Shown here: one piece after another, positions 39,079-51,812 of the stretch
How positions within the stretch are numbered: the stretch's first letter is position 1
Layout of the letters: each line of letters begins with the position of its first letter
Source of the DNA: Ridgeia piscesae
Taxonomy: Eukaryota > Annelida > Polychaeta > Sabellida > Siboglinidae
Assembly: GCA_025642075.2 (NCBI GenBank)
Contig: JAODUO010000545.1
Span: forward strand, 123,501 to 187,500
DNA: 64,000 nucleotides
Reading direction: 5' to 3'
Translations under genes and position numbers: made by a program
The notes under the pieces: generated by a model
Seen by the model: only the letters and a program-made list of their open reading frames with translations
What the model was told of the DNA's origin: nothing
Databases searched by the model: none

Positions 39079-40414
39079 ACAGATTGCGGCTCTGAACAAG
39101 CGTGACAGGCGAGGTTAGTTGATAGGTTAGCCGCCTCACTCCACGCCTGTTGTCATTCCTGCCACCACAGACACTGTCATTAGAAACGCTTGCAAACAGA
39201 CATGTGTAGTAAAACTTGGCTCATTGTAACACATCCTTGCCATTGTCAGGTCAAATTAAATCACGTCGCTGCATCTGCATACCTGGGCTCACAGAGCTCA
39301 TAATCAGGCGGAGGCTTCAGTTCTGTATGGCCGTCAGATTTGACATCTTTAAAATGAACGGTCGCTGTAGTGATAAGCGTGCTAGCCGCAGACACTGCCT
39401 GATAAGATGGCTGGAAACTTCTGCAGCAGTCTGCATGTTGACAAATACGAACTAGCAGTTGCCAGGAGCTGTTTACCTGCCCAGGTTTGATCTGTGCCAT
39501 TCTGATTCTGATGTCCGTGTTCCTGTCGAGTTTGGCGGTTGTATAAAGAAGGTGTGTTGCCTCCGCGCGGAGGAATGTGAGGCGGCAACACACGTTCGTG
39601 GAGGAGGATTCGCAGACAAACATGTGTAGAATCTGAAAATGTCTAAGGATTCACAAGGAATTGTTGAAGGAATTCTTTGCATTTTCTTCTGGGTCTAATA
39701 GCTGTGGTGTGTACTTCTGACACCAGCAGCTCTCTCTATCTCAGCTGAAATCAAGGAGATGGATGTCATCTGGATTATGTATGGGATCTCTGTCCTTCAA
39801 TGCAAATCTTTAAAATGTAATTTAAGTACGAGTTGCTTTGTTTCTAAGAATGAACACGTGTCCACCATTTTTAATTATGCGTACTTTTTTATGTTAAGGG
39901 ATTGAACACATCTGAAAGTTAGGATAATAAGTTAGACTTTTAGATTTTGTTTTTAAAAAGATTGTAAGGATATAAATTTTGTCTTCTTCTGGGTGCATTC
40001 TCTCTGGACTTGGCGGCTCTCTTTCTGACTGTCTTGATGATACAGATGGCACAGTTTTAATGATACAATGTGTATTGTTTGTCAGGCAATAACCAGGCCA
40101 CTTTTCACGCTAATTACTGTGTAGCAACTGCATTATCTGCCCCGAACAAATAGTATGTTCTACGAGTAATTACAAGTCATTCAACTAGGTTGAACTGGTA
40201 GAGCTGGAGGTTGTTATCCCTGTGGTGACATAACACTGCAGCACGCTGGTGAACTTTGGTGATTCAGCGTTGTACTAGACACCTTGCACAGCATTGCAGG
40301 CATTGCTTGGATGCCTCCCAGCCTTAGGCCTGGCTAGGTCTGTCAGCTGGAGGAGACCACTGTTTATCCCACCTGGCAAACAGTTAGAGACAGGCTAGCC
40401 AGCGGGTTTCTTTC

Positions 40415-40423
40415 ATGTGTATG

Positions 40424-40470
<47 letters not shown>

Positions 40471-41387
40471 TGCGTGTGCGAGCGCGTGTGCGTGTGTGCG
40501 TGCATGTGTGCATGCATGCATGCATGCGTGTGTTAGTGTGTGCAATAAAATGCGCATGTGCACACTTGCGTGTGTGTGAATATGCATCCAACGCATGTAT
40601 GTTTGTGAATAGATGAGTATGCATGTAAACACATGCATGTTTGCAAAGATGCAAGCATCATATGCACACAACACACATATATATATATATATAAATATAT
40701 AATATTAATAATATAAAAATAACATAATATATAATAAAATAATATAATAAACTACAACATATAATACAAATCTAATACATACATACATACATATCATATC
40801 ATATACATACATACATACATAATAACTACATACATAATATAATACATACATACATACATACATATAATACATACACATACATACATACATACATATAAAT
40901 ACATACATACATACATACATACATCATACACACATACATCATACATATATCATATATAATACATACATACATACATACATACATATCATATCATATCATA
41001 CATAATCATACATACATACATACACATCACACACACTACATACACATACATACACACACACATACATACACTACACATACATACATACACATACACACAT
41101 CTACATACAACACATACACACACACTACACACACATACACACACATACACACATACATACATACACACACACATACATACATACATACATACATACATAC
41201 ATACATACATACATACACACACACATACATACACATACACATACATACATACATACATACATACATACATACATACATACATACATACATACATACATAC
41301 ATACATACATACAACATACACATACATACTACATACATACACATACACTACACTACACTACACTACACTACACTACACACACACACA

Positions 41388-41474
<87 letters not shown>

Positions 41475-41488
41475 TACATACATACATG
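40415..41488. repeat. Compound microsatellite block: (GT)n, TA, (CATA)n, (CACTA)n, (CA)n
   Basis: In order: a (GT)n run with GCATGCATGC tetramers (40415-40535), a degenerate stretch, TA/TAATA sequence (about 40675-40740), about 600 bp of mixed CATA/CACA repeats, a pentanucleotide CACTA run at about 41345-41377, and a (CA)n run to about 41488. Met/Tyr/Val/Cys-rich - strand frames are repeat artefacts. Confidence 0.95.
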
Positions 41489-41988
41489 TTGCACATATAA
41501 TTTTCACATTTGGTACGGGATAATGAGATAGTTAAATCAAAGATGTTGTAATTCAATACTTGTTACTGTAATGACAAATGTGATTTTTTACTTTTGTGAA
41601 ATCCAGAATGGTTGATGGGATTAATTAAATCACACAGATTTACACACGACATGTGCAAGATGCTCCGCCTATATTCCCTTATTCTTCAGATTTCACTAGT
41701 AACATTTTAGTGTTGCAGCTCAATGTTTAGCATCTTTCAGTTGCCAAGTAACAGTCGTACAATCACAGTTCGACATAAAGGTTCCATCGTAATTGAATTC
41801 TGCAACATTGTCATTGTCTCTTGCCATTCGAGCCAGTGCGGCGCTAATGGCTTCATGAATCCAGCACACATTTCTTCACTTCAAAGTGCCATATCCTGCC
41901 ATTAGCCGCAGCCATTATCCCCGACTTCATATGAATGGCGAGGATAAGAATTGTCTGTTTTCCCAGTTTGCAATAATATAATTCCAGT

Positions 41989-42048
41989 GTGAAAGTGGCG
42001 CCGTGCTGAAACGGCGCAGGTAGTGCGCCTGGCATCGCCGGCTTTCAC
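41989..42048. other. CpG-rich nested inverted repeat
   Basis: An outer 7-bp stem (GTGAAAG at 41989-41995, CTTTCAC at 42042-42048) encloses GGCG/CGCC complementarity and an inner perfect stem GGCGCA-GGTAG-TGCGCC (42013-42029). It lies in a CpG-richer patch (about 41820-42560) of otherwise AT-rich intron 2. This could be a cis-regulatory element or a structured transcript, and no known family was recognised. Confidence 0.45.
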
Positions 42049-44454
42049 GTTAATTGAAATCCTCTAGATGAGATCGTGCTTGCACGCGGTACAGGTACCG
42101 TCATATTGATCCTGTGATCCAATCCCATCAATACATGTCCACCTATGTCACTTGTCCCCGCGATCTCAATCACCGCCGAAGACTGCGCACGTCACACGCT
42201 TCATTAAGCATGGTCTCGACCATCAAAGTGCCCCGCATCCACGTCTTTCACTCGCGATCATTGACGCCGAGCCGAAACGGCAGAGTCAGCCGCGCTGAAT
42301 ACGTAGTAAATAATGCTTATTGATACGGGGGCCGCTGGATGCATAATCGCCTGGTCCTTTGTTGGCGTTCGTGTCAGCCTCGTGTGATCAGACTCGATGC
42401 AGTTATGACTCGTGCAGATTTATATGATGAGCAGGAAACACGTTACACACGGCATTGTCCAGTCAGAAATCTTCCATTTCTCTCATCCAGTCACTCACGT
42501 TGGTTGCATTGTCGCGTGGTGAAAACCGCGGTGGCGGAAATGGAACCAACGGCGAGATACTCAACGATTCAATATCGGCAAGTGTTGTTAGTGCGAAGGC
42601 CGGCGTCAATTGGATGTTCGCTGGTGCCGTAATTCTCCCGTCATTGATGGCACTGCTGCGTAGTTCGTCGTTTTATTCAACATTCTCCTTATTGCATCTC
42701 TGTGTCTCTACACTGATGAGAATTGCTGATTGTTTGAAGTCGACACAATGACACCACGACGTGAGCTGTCATCAGTGTTCACGTGGCCTTTGTCATGGTC
42801 ATTTCACTCGCTAATAAATTTATTACATCTCTGGCTGAGATTGGAGCCATACTGTGTAGATTATGGCATTGTTATTGCACACCTCCCATTGTTTTCTGTT
42901 GATTCAGATTCTCTGTATTTGCTCGGAAGTGATCATAACAATTGTTTTATTTACCATGTCCTTAGTGAGAAGCAATAAATAAAAAGAAAGATTTGTTATC
43001 AATATTCTACTGTCATGTGAATTAATCATTTCACCAGAACAAAATTAATTCATGATTTTCCATTTTGAATATTAAAAAACTATACTCCCTAAATAAAGAC
43101 CAACAGCTTATTATAGTCATGGAAATGTACACATGGGTTATCTGTTAATTAATGTTGTGTTAGTCCTACTTCTGTAAGTAAATTGTCACATAAGAAATAT
43201 TTTCATAATAGTAACCTTTTTAACTGTTCATCAGCATCTAGGTTGACATTTAAGTAAGTGTGTGTGAATTAATTTTTTTTAATTGTTTCAATAGGTCAAT
43301 ATAAAAGTGATTATTGTATCAATGTTCCATTCAAGTAACTGTTTACCTTGGCCATTGTACATGTTGATTGGTCGACTGAAAAACAGCACAAAAAGGTGAG
43401 ATTGGATCTATGGTCGCCAGATACAATGGCAGAGTGTGACATGGTACAATGATTTGTTCTATCCCATCCAGAGGGAAACAAGTGCAAGATTAAAGGAACT
43501 TAGTGACCATACCTGGCAGGCATATGCACCTGAGTTCACTGAATGAGTCCAATCACCCCTTGCCATCCCACTGTGTCAGGTGTGAAATGACGGTGATTCT
43601 TACCTATCACTTTTCATACCTGCGTGTAGCTGATGTTATATACATAACTTGGCGGTTTATATTTGAAACAGTTTTTTGTTAAAAATTAGGTGTGTTTTAT
43701 TTTCTAATTAAGTTGTGTTGAGTGCATAAACAAAATGGAGATTATGATACACGGGAATGAAGAGGAATCTGTCTCAAATTAACGCTGGGCTGGTTGGATC
43801 ATGTTGGACAAGGATGCCAGTGTCCAGGCATGTTCTGCAGGTGTATGTCTGGTGGCGCTGGGCTCGTTAGCGCAGGTGTGTAGGTGGGGTGGGGTGGTGG
43901 TGTCCTCCCTACCCTGCCCAGGTGTACACTGTACACAAGGCTGGGAGATGAGTGGGCAATGAGTGTTTACCTCGCCGCATTAATTCCCTGCTTATTGTCC
44001 GTCGTGGTGACCATTGTCGTCACGGCCGCGTGTTTACACACAGCTTGTCATATCTCCGTTCCGTTTGAGCGACTTCAAAGCTTTGATACGTTTGTCACAG
44101 TTCCGTCTAAATTATATGTCCATCACGTTTGGTTTTATGTGTTTCTTTCTGAATAATTGTCTTGTCGTCTCTGCGGGTTCTGTCTGTTTTAGTTGGTTGC
44201 CATAGTTATGGTGTTGGTGGTGCTGTTATGGTAATCACACCTGCAGGTTTGAAGTCTGTTTGTAACATGTCGTTTTGGAAATCATCAGGAACCTACATAA
44301 TTAAAACTACCTGTGTGTGATTTACTTGATTATAACAGTTTGCTTTTGGGAAATAATGAAACTAATATTTTTGATCCATTCATTTAGTCAATATATATAT
44401 TGTTTCATTAATTTTTAATTTTGTTTGCAGTCCTAAGATTTAATGAAGATTTCG

Positions 44455-44463
<9 letters not shown>

Positions 44464-44529
<66 letters not shown>

Positions 44530-44550
44530 TATATACACACATATATACAC
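44464..44550. repeat. (TA)n/(CA)n microsatellite
   Basis: A TA run (about 44464-44514) is followed by (CA)n and TATACACA repeats. Confidence 0.93.
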
Positions 44551-44936
44551 ATGAATATATAACATATGCGTGTTTGTTTACATTTAATAATAAACTATTA
44601 ACAAACTGGCCAGTGTCACCATCACGATTGACAGTCACATTGTGAGGCTGTGATGTTATCTGTTTTCAAGCATTGTGAAGGAATTTCCAAGAAACGAACT
44701 GGCTAACTTCCACCCCTATTTGAACTAGAGCTGCACTGGGTAGCAAAGAATCACTGTTCTAACAGGCAGTGGTAATTAGTAACAGTTAGTCATGGTCACA
44801 GATTAGGTCAATTGATGAGTACGGACAGGGCAGGGCGTTATGTAAAAGAGAAGTGAATCAGACCCCTTCCTGTTGATTTGTCCTGCCCCACTGCTCTGCT
44901 ACTGCCTGCAGCAGGAGTGGTGGGCATGCTCGTTGC

Positions 44937-45230
44937 TGATTGGCTGGCTCATGACATGTGGGCGTGACCAGGCAACACCTGATTGGCCAATGGCAGTGCA
45001 CTGAGTGCTGTGGGGTCTTGCATGATGAAGCCAGGAGGTGGTGCTGGCACAGGCCACAGTGGCACTGATGTATAAAGTGATAAAATGCAATAGTCTGTCA
45101 CATGGATAGTGATTGTGTCTGCTGGGTATTTGAGCAGCAGGAGCTGTGTGAGAGTAGTCTGTTGCTGTCACTTGGTGGATCTTTACCTGTGTGTGGAGCT
45201 TATGGACATGGTCTGATCTCGTGGTCACTG
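44937..45230 (+). promoter_or_regulatory. Candidate intronic promoter and first exon
   Basis: Two GATTGGC/GATTGGCC motifs (CCAAT boxes on the reverse strand) at about 44937 and 44981 precede a TATAAAG at 45071. About 155 bp downstream of it is a strong donor CACTG|GTGAGT (GT at 45231-45232). An ATG at 45102 opens a 43-codon frame up to this donor, but it ends in phase 0 while exon 3 needs phase 1, and splicing to it would hit a TAG at once. If real, the exon would therefore have to be non-coding. The evidence is motif-level only. Confidence 0.2.
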
Positions 45231-48200
45231 GTGAGTACCTGACGTGTTTTTGCCAAAGGTTGTCTTGTTTAGGAGGGTTTGTTTGGGTTAGTGTTGTCTG
45301 TGATGATACAGATCTCTTTATTGCCATGGGACATAGGAACTTCTGCATTTCCTGAATATTTTTATTTCTGGTATGTACGTGATTTTTTTTTACAATGCAT
45401 ACAGTTATTGGCATTGTGAATAGTTCACGATTCATCTGCCAAGGGAATTGATTTTTGTCGTGAAACAGAATATTTTCCTCACTCGCGTTTGCCAAGGGAA
45501 ACGTTGAAGACATGAAAGAAGAAGAGTATTGACAGTTGGCAATGTTATCTAGTAAACATGTTGGCAGCAAAATTGTTTAATGAATAAAACATGTGATTAA
45601 GTTCTTACATAGTGGCTGAGTGTGTTTGCCAAACGGTTGTTTAGCTTATTTTGGCTTCTTAAAGAATATCATTTGGTGGGGGGCTGAAACTAATCCTTTG
45701 ATGCTACCAGGTGAAATTTTTTATTTTATTTGATATACTAGTAAAGTTATAACTGTAAATTGTGTCAAATGACAACAAGTGAATACAATATAATGTCACA
45801 CAGATATCACTAACATCTAGATGTGAATATCTAGATGAGAATTGTTCAGAAAGTTAAAATCGTCCGATTTTGTAGGCATGTTTACGTGAATTTATCTGAA
45901 ATGATGACTCAGCCACGGTCTGCTGTAAATGATACAGTGGCAACTGAACACACGATCAGACATCTGTTCCTAGCCCCAAGCTAAGGACCGTCCGTGTTTA
46001 TTTGGCTAAAGAACACTTTTTTCTATTTACCTGCTTATGCGAACATTAATTAGGCCCCAACAAGCGAAGATGCTTCCCTCTCTGGTTCTTACTGGGAACA
46101 ACTGATAGATGTTAGTTTAGTCTCATTAGGAGAGGGACAGCTTCCTTTCCTGTGGGCTTGTAAATATTTATGTCTGACTGAGAGTTATCTGCTGTAGTTC
46201 AGTGTGATTCGAGAAGGGCCACCTTGTCTGACTCCATGAGCTCAGGTCCCCTACTTGGCTTCACAGGCACCTAGCTTTAATGTCTTTATTTATTGTTATA
46301 TCTGTAATCACTGTCTAATGATAATAACGTATGTCGTTTGGTGAGTTTTACTATTACCAATGTGTATCATTGGATGTTTTGTGAAGAAAATGCTGTTGAA
46401 ATTCTTATTTTAGTTGGAATACCTTTTACTATTACTTACACTTTATTATGTTTTTTGTTATTATTTTTTAAATGATAAAATGAGATTTGTTTTACCATAT
46501 CAAGTCATTTTACATAAAATATTTTTACATCAAATAGTTGAATTTTTTTTCTTCATATTTCTTTAATTGCGACATACCCATAAATGAATTTTTATAAAGT
46601 GGCATTTACAGAGCTATGTCTATTTTCATATGCATTCTTGTTCATCCATTTCTGATGCAACTTAATTGGCTGACAATTTTGCCAAACAAAATATTTTAAT
46701 TTCAAGTCATATAATTAAAAGCTAATTGATAAATGTAAATGCTATGTAAGATTGTGTTATCTTTATGTATCAGGTTCTTTCAAAATCACAGCAATGCAGT
46801 TGAGATGTTTCATTAGAATGCCTAAATGGCTGCAATATGTTGATTCTTGCACTGTACAATTTGTGTGTGTTTTGGATTAATTAAGTCGTCGGCAAGTGTT
46901 ATCAAACTACTGTTAGTACAATTCCTACAACTACCTGGATATTGATGACACCTGCTGATGATTTGTTTCAATACAGACAATGTGGGAAATGCCACCAAAG
47001 ATGATCACAGGAAACAAATTACCACCCACTTTCCCCAGCATTCACCAACAGGGTTGTTTTTCCACCCCATCGACTGGGCCTTCTTTGTCTCGAATTGCTG
47101 GTAAATTGCACTTGTAGAGTGGCAATTAGCAGTGTTTTAGCTAATTGTTTTTATCGAAATGGACAGGCTGCAGGGTGTTGAGGCAGTGGGGTGGGGCGAG
47201 GGGGTATGAAGAGCCTCAAGTGGTCAAGTTGCATTTCACATCCGGGAGGGGAGGACTGCGTTTCACTGCCAGTTCTGATGCAAAACATTTTGAATACTCA
47301 CACTGGAATGCTGCAATCTATCACAGCTTTTAATTGCGTGGATAAGATACATTACAATAACAATGTTGGCTGTAGTCATTTCTCTTAAATGGCTGTTGAC
47401 AGTGATTTGATAGTGTGATAAAATTCAAGTGTTGTGGGCGTCACGCAGATGAAGTCTGTACATTAATTAATGCCTTGGGTGAGAGATCGGCTCCACAAAG
47501 TAATGTTGTCTTACGTGTGGCTTATCTGTGTACGCACGGTGATGATATTGCTGCATTATTCTGTGATAACTATCGGTGGAAGATTGCAGTGTGCTGGGTG
47601 AACGAGGCATTCAGTGCACTGAATCAGATCATCACACTTGTGTGTGCCAGAGATTGCTCTTTGATGGTCACCTGTGAGGGGGAGGGAGGGTTCATGGGGG
47701 GTTGGGTGGGAGGTGGGGTTGGTTTTGGTCAACTTTGTCTCTGCATGTCAATGTAGCTGCTTTTTGTTGTTGTTTATCTGGTGTGTACTGTTGTGTGACC
47801 AGTGTCCAGTTAATTCCAGTGCCACCTTCTCTTGCCTGCTATTGGTCTTGTGGTTGGTTTTACTACTAGAGTCCTTTATTTTAGAGTCAAGTTTCCGTTT
47901 ATAATGACCATGTGGCTTTCTAAGTCTAATCTATACATCTAACTGTCCTGTGGTTAAAAGAAGTGTCATTTTCTCATCAGCTCTCTGGTATAAATACTTT
48001 GTGATGGTCTTATAATTATTTAATACTCTTGTTACACTGTGGTTGGAACTGGTGAAATTTCTAGTATTTTTCATGATAGTCATTGTTGTATAAAAAGTTT
48101 GTGGTTGTGTGAATTAAATTGAACTCTTACCGTGTTATTGTAGCCAAACGTTCTTGTAGAAGACTTGTTGTGAACTACTTATAAGTTCAGTAGAGATTTT

Positions 48201-49177
48201 TTGATATCAATCAAACTAAGTGATAATCAAATCCAGCTTCACTAAATATAGTGTTTTATTTATTTATTTATTCATTTATCGTTACTGAATGTGATTTTTT
48301 ACTTGTTAATGCTTATGACAGGTAAATAATAATTATTTATTATAATTATAATGGTGGTCCTGTAATATAAATGAATAGTTTGAATTATATTTATTTTGTA
48401 CAAATAAAAATATCTATGTTATAGGTTAAGATAAAATTCACTCTGATGTGCTAACTTTTCTATAAACAACTTCGCTTGGCTTATGTGATTTTCCCACCAG
48501 ATGACGACTGCTTTTGTAACTACCTGGTAGACTGTCTGATGACATCGGGTATTGGCAAAGTAGAGTTTGGTCGAGACAGTCTTGTTTGTTGTTTTGAACT
48601 CTATGGGGTAATAAACACTGGTCATGAAAACATGATACACATTATTAGTAACAGCCATCAGGGTAGTTTATCACATCAATACGCCATTGGTGCAACACCC
48701 TCTTTATATGTGTTCTGAGGTTGTCGGGCAAAAAAATTCTTGAGTTGACAACTGTCCTGTGATTCTGCAATCTAATTTGACATGAGTATAATCTCGATTT
48801 CTTTTATATTCTAGCTGAATAGAAATATTTACAATTTATTTATTTATCAGCTGTTCATTTCTGTGCAAGTGTACACCATAAATCTAATTTATCGGCATGC
48901 TCTATTAACTTATTACAGTAATTTCTTCATGAAAGTGTGCACTGTGAATATTAATTGATAGCTTTCAACAACATTATTTATTTGGTATTCAGTGAATAGA
49001 CATATTTTCTTAACTATTTTTTTATGATTTATTTTACTAATATGTATGTTTGATTCATCTTAGTTTATAATTGTTATTTAAAAAAAATTAAATAGTATTT
49101 ATATAACAGATTAGTATATATTTTGCAATATAAATCAGCAGTTTATGTGTTCACATTTGAATGTTGTCCATTTATGT

Positions 49178-49199
49178 AGTGTGTGTGTAAATATATATA

Positions 49200-49252
<53 letters not shown>
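49178..49252. repeat. (GT)n/(TA)n microsatellite
   Basis: A short GT run followed by a TA run with one TATTATA interruption. Confidence 0.93.
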
Positions 49253-49253
<1 letters not shown>

Positions 49254-50500
49254 TTATTTATTTTTATATTTAGTTTTTAATTGATAGAATTGTCGTGGTA
49301 CAAACAACACACGATTCACATCACATCTGCAGGTGCAATTAATAAATATAAGTATTACCTTATAACACAATTACAAACTGAACCAGAGAATTTGAACAGG
49401 TGAACACCCACTGTAACTGGGGAAATCAGTAGTTTAACCGGTCATGATTTCATTCCGACCTCTGTCAGTCACGTGTACCATTGGCTTGACTCACTGTGGA
49501 ATCTTCCACGAGGAATTCTTTCGCGTGTCTCTTCATCCATAAGATTATATCCAGAGCTGGTTAAATGGGTGGAAACAACATGAAATTGTGCTGCTGTCGT
49601 CTTTGAGATCTTAGCAAGAGAAATATGCAGTGCTGCACCTAACGACCTTGTGGTTAGGGGGTGTTGTCCTCGGTGAAAATCTCCTGTCTTGATTCAGTAC
49701 AATGCCCTTCCTTGTGACTTCCTAAATCTGTTGCTACAGACGGCCAACTCTCAAAGCACCTGGCATAAAGATGCATGTTGGAACTCCTAGGTGGCCCAGA
49801 CTGGGTTTACGTACAGATATAGCCAGATCCAGGTTTCTACAAATGGTTTGCCAGCTTGGTTCTTGTCTGCATCCATTGCTGCAAGACGTTCTAGTGGCTC
49901 ATCAGCGTGACTTGGCAGTGGTGATTATTTACGTAAATGTTTCCAATTCAAACTTGTGAAGAGCAAAAATCTGGAAAGGTGCGTCATTACCTGGAAATGG
50001 AATTACCTGAAATTGTTAATTCATTGGAAAAATCAATTACCGATGAACCTGATTGACATTTGCATATGTCCCCCAGAAGTAGATTTGGTGGAACTGACAA
50101 ATTTGTGAATTTACAATGCACTCCCTTCTATTAAGACAGTTACATTTCAAACTGTTTGTCAATTAGAAAAATGAGGTAAAAATCAGAAGTTATGGTTGGA
50201 AATTTGTGATACATATGAACATGCCAATTCAGCTTGATTGACAATCTGACATGACATTCAGTTATTCACCCACGTATATTTAATAACAATACTGTTTTTC
50301 TATATCACTAATTCCCACATGGCGGTTCGATATCCCTTTCTTCCTGTTGACTACCTTGTCAACTACATATACAGTGTTATTTTTAATGACTAAAAAACTG
50401 TTTGGAATAATTTCTACGTACCAGAATTCTTTACAACTGGCAGTGCTTGTTACTGGTGATGTCTTTTCTGTTGTTGACACGTGTGTCCCTCTCCCTGTTC

Positions 50501-50506
50501 CAGCAG
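50501..50506 (+). promoter_or_regulatory. Tandem NAGNAG splice acceptor of exon 3
   Basis: The acceptor reads CAGCAG after a strong pyrimidine tract (CCCTCTCCCTGTTC). Use of the first or second AG keeps the frame and differs by one alanine codon (Ala-Ala-Leu versus Ala-Leu) just before the first zinc finger. NAGNAG acceptors commonly give both products in animals (established knowledge). Use here is inferred. Confidence 0.6.
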
Positions 50507-50708
50507 CATTAGCGTCTCCCCAGCAGTTCAGTTGTGAGAACTGCGGCGAGGAGTTCAAATCGAGAATCGCGGCTCAGGCACACAAGCAGTACGTGTGCAA
50601 GCGCAGTGACGACACAGACAGCAGTCACACGTCTAGTGTACAACTACTGCAAGACCTGGGCAACCGCTACCAAACATCATCTCCTTTTCTCAACATCAAA
50701 ACTGAACG
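50504..50708 (+). CDS. PRDM16/MECOM: PRDM3/16-family gene, exon 3: first zinc finger (C2HC)
   Basis: A 205-bp exon. With the leftover G of exon 2 it reads A-ALASPQQF and then a C2HC finger SCENCGEEF...AQAHKQYVC at 50533-50598 (C-x2-C-x12-H-x4-C). This matches in position and spacing the first, atypical finger right after the PR domain in PRDM3/PRDM16. A Ser/Thr/Gln-rich linker follows. It ends SPFLNIKTE, where IKTE (50695-50706) fits the SUMO-attachment consensus (hydrophobic-K-x-E). The donor is CG|GTGAGT, leaving two bases (phase 2) that pair with the G starting exon 4 to give Arg. Reading past the donor hits TGA at once, which supports this border. Confidence 0.92.
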
Positions 50709-51075
50709 GTGAGTCGCTGTTTCATGTCACGTTGTTTGGAGAATGTTTGTCGATCTGGATGGTTTCCTTCATAATGTGCTTTATAGATGTTGTGTGTTAG
50801 ATAATAGATACGAGTTCACAGGAAAATTTGAGATGTACGGTGAAAAGTAAGGTGAAAACATCTTACAATGGATAATAACAAATAATTAATGATTTGTATT
50901 GTTAAAATAATGGCAGGTGTATACGTACCATTACTTTATAATGGAACACAAGAAGTAACTAATTAATAGTTCACTGTAAGTGTTTTCACCCTAACATTTA
51001 CTGTGATGTTATTGCGATTGCCCATGCAAGATTCATTTGCCTGGTCATACTATGGTTTCACTTCACACCTGAGGC

Positions 51076-51200
51076 CGACCATGTTTTGACACCAGCGGGC
51101 GAATGCCATGCATACACCAGTGATGATGTCACAATAGAGGGTACATGTGCCAACAACCCTGGAGCCGCACCGATTATCTCGTTCCGTGGAGAACGTTACT
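51076..51200. repeat. Diverged intronic repeat, copy 1
   Basis: It resembles 51652-51812 in the same orientation. Matching blocks are CATGTTTTG, then GATGTCACAATA (copy 2 GATGTCATAATA), ACATGTGCCAA (copy 2 ACAGGTGCCAA) and GATTATCTCGTTCCGTGGAGA (copy 2 has two changes in this block). Alignment needs gaps between blocks. Function is unknown. Confidence 0.5.
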
Positions 51201-51651
51201 CTGTACTCCCTGTACAGCCGCCAGCATTGCCGACTGCATTCCTCAGGCCTGTGGCCATCCTGCTGCCTCTTACGTCTACGCATCTATGTCTTCATCTTGT
51301 TTCTCCTTACCAAGCTACACATGTAATTACGGTATTCTGTCGTTGAACAGGCACTGATATCATGTTTATTAAGTGTGGCTGTCGTTGATGCCAGTGTTTG
51401 GGGTGTCCCCTTTGTAAGCTGTTTTTGCTCCCCTGTGTTGATTTTACAAGGTATTAGCGGCTCCAGCGCACCAGTAAAAACCTAAGGTTGCCGTTGGTCT
51501 CACTTCTTTTTCATGGCTTGTGATCGTGGTTGTTGAGCTGGGGTCTTGGCGTGTACCCAGTCACCCCTGTATTCACCTGACGGGGTCAGTGGGCCGTGGT
51601 GTCAATCTCTTGACCAGAGGCAGTTGTTGCGACAAGGTTTTGTTATTCAGA

Positions 51652-51812
51652 CGGTCATGTTTTGTGACACCCGCCCAGCCAGTTGGGCCTCACTGCACAT
51701 GCCCCAGCGGTGATGTCATAATAAAGTTTACAGGTGCCAATGTTTCCACAGTACACACCCCGCAGGTGGGATCAGTGATTATCTCGTTCGGTGCAGAATG
51801 TCGACTCCACAC
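51652..51812. repeat. Diverged intronic repeat, copy 2
   Basis: Partner of 51076-51200. It is longer because of extra sequence between the shared blocks. It could be an old local duplication or two copies of a dispersed element. No terminal repeats or open transposase frame were seen. Confidence 0.5.

Larger units (their letters stand above)
22490..50503 (+). other. Intron 2 of the PRDM gene (28 kb)
   Basis: A phase-1 intron starting GTGAGG and ending CCTGTTCCAG. It separates the PR-domain exons from the zinc-finger exons. Its content is mostly AT-rich unique sequence with the repeats and candidate elements listed separately. The stretches 22490-25759, 25818-34121, 34489-38590, 39079-40414, 42049-44463 and 45231-49177 contain no exon or RNA gene that I recognise. 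A 223-codon - strand frame at 44899-45570 has no family resemblance and is probably chance. An intron this long between PR and finger exons is where relatives carry alternative promoters, but expression cannot be seen here. Confidence 0.8.

Noticed and set aside
38812..39099. Hydrophobic 95-residue - strand frame resembling a membrane protein
   Set aside because: It is a consequence of the purine-rich + strand. It has no homology and no splice context.
40705..41556. Met/Tyr/Val/Cys-rich - strand frames
   Set aside because: They are translations of CATA and CA microsatellites.
44899..45570. 223-codon - strand frame, the longest one outside repeats and the PRDM exon
   Set aside because: It has no recognisable domain, no transposase or reverse-transcriptase motif and ordinary codon content. 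It lies inside intron 2 on the opposite strand, so it is probably chance.
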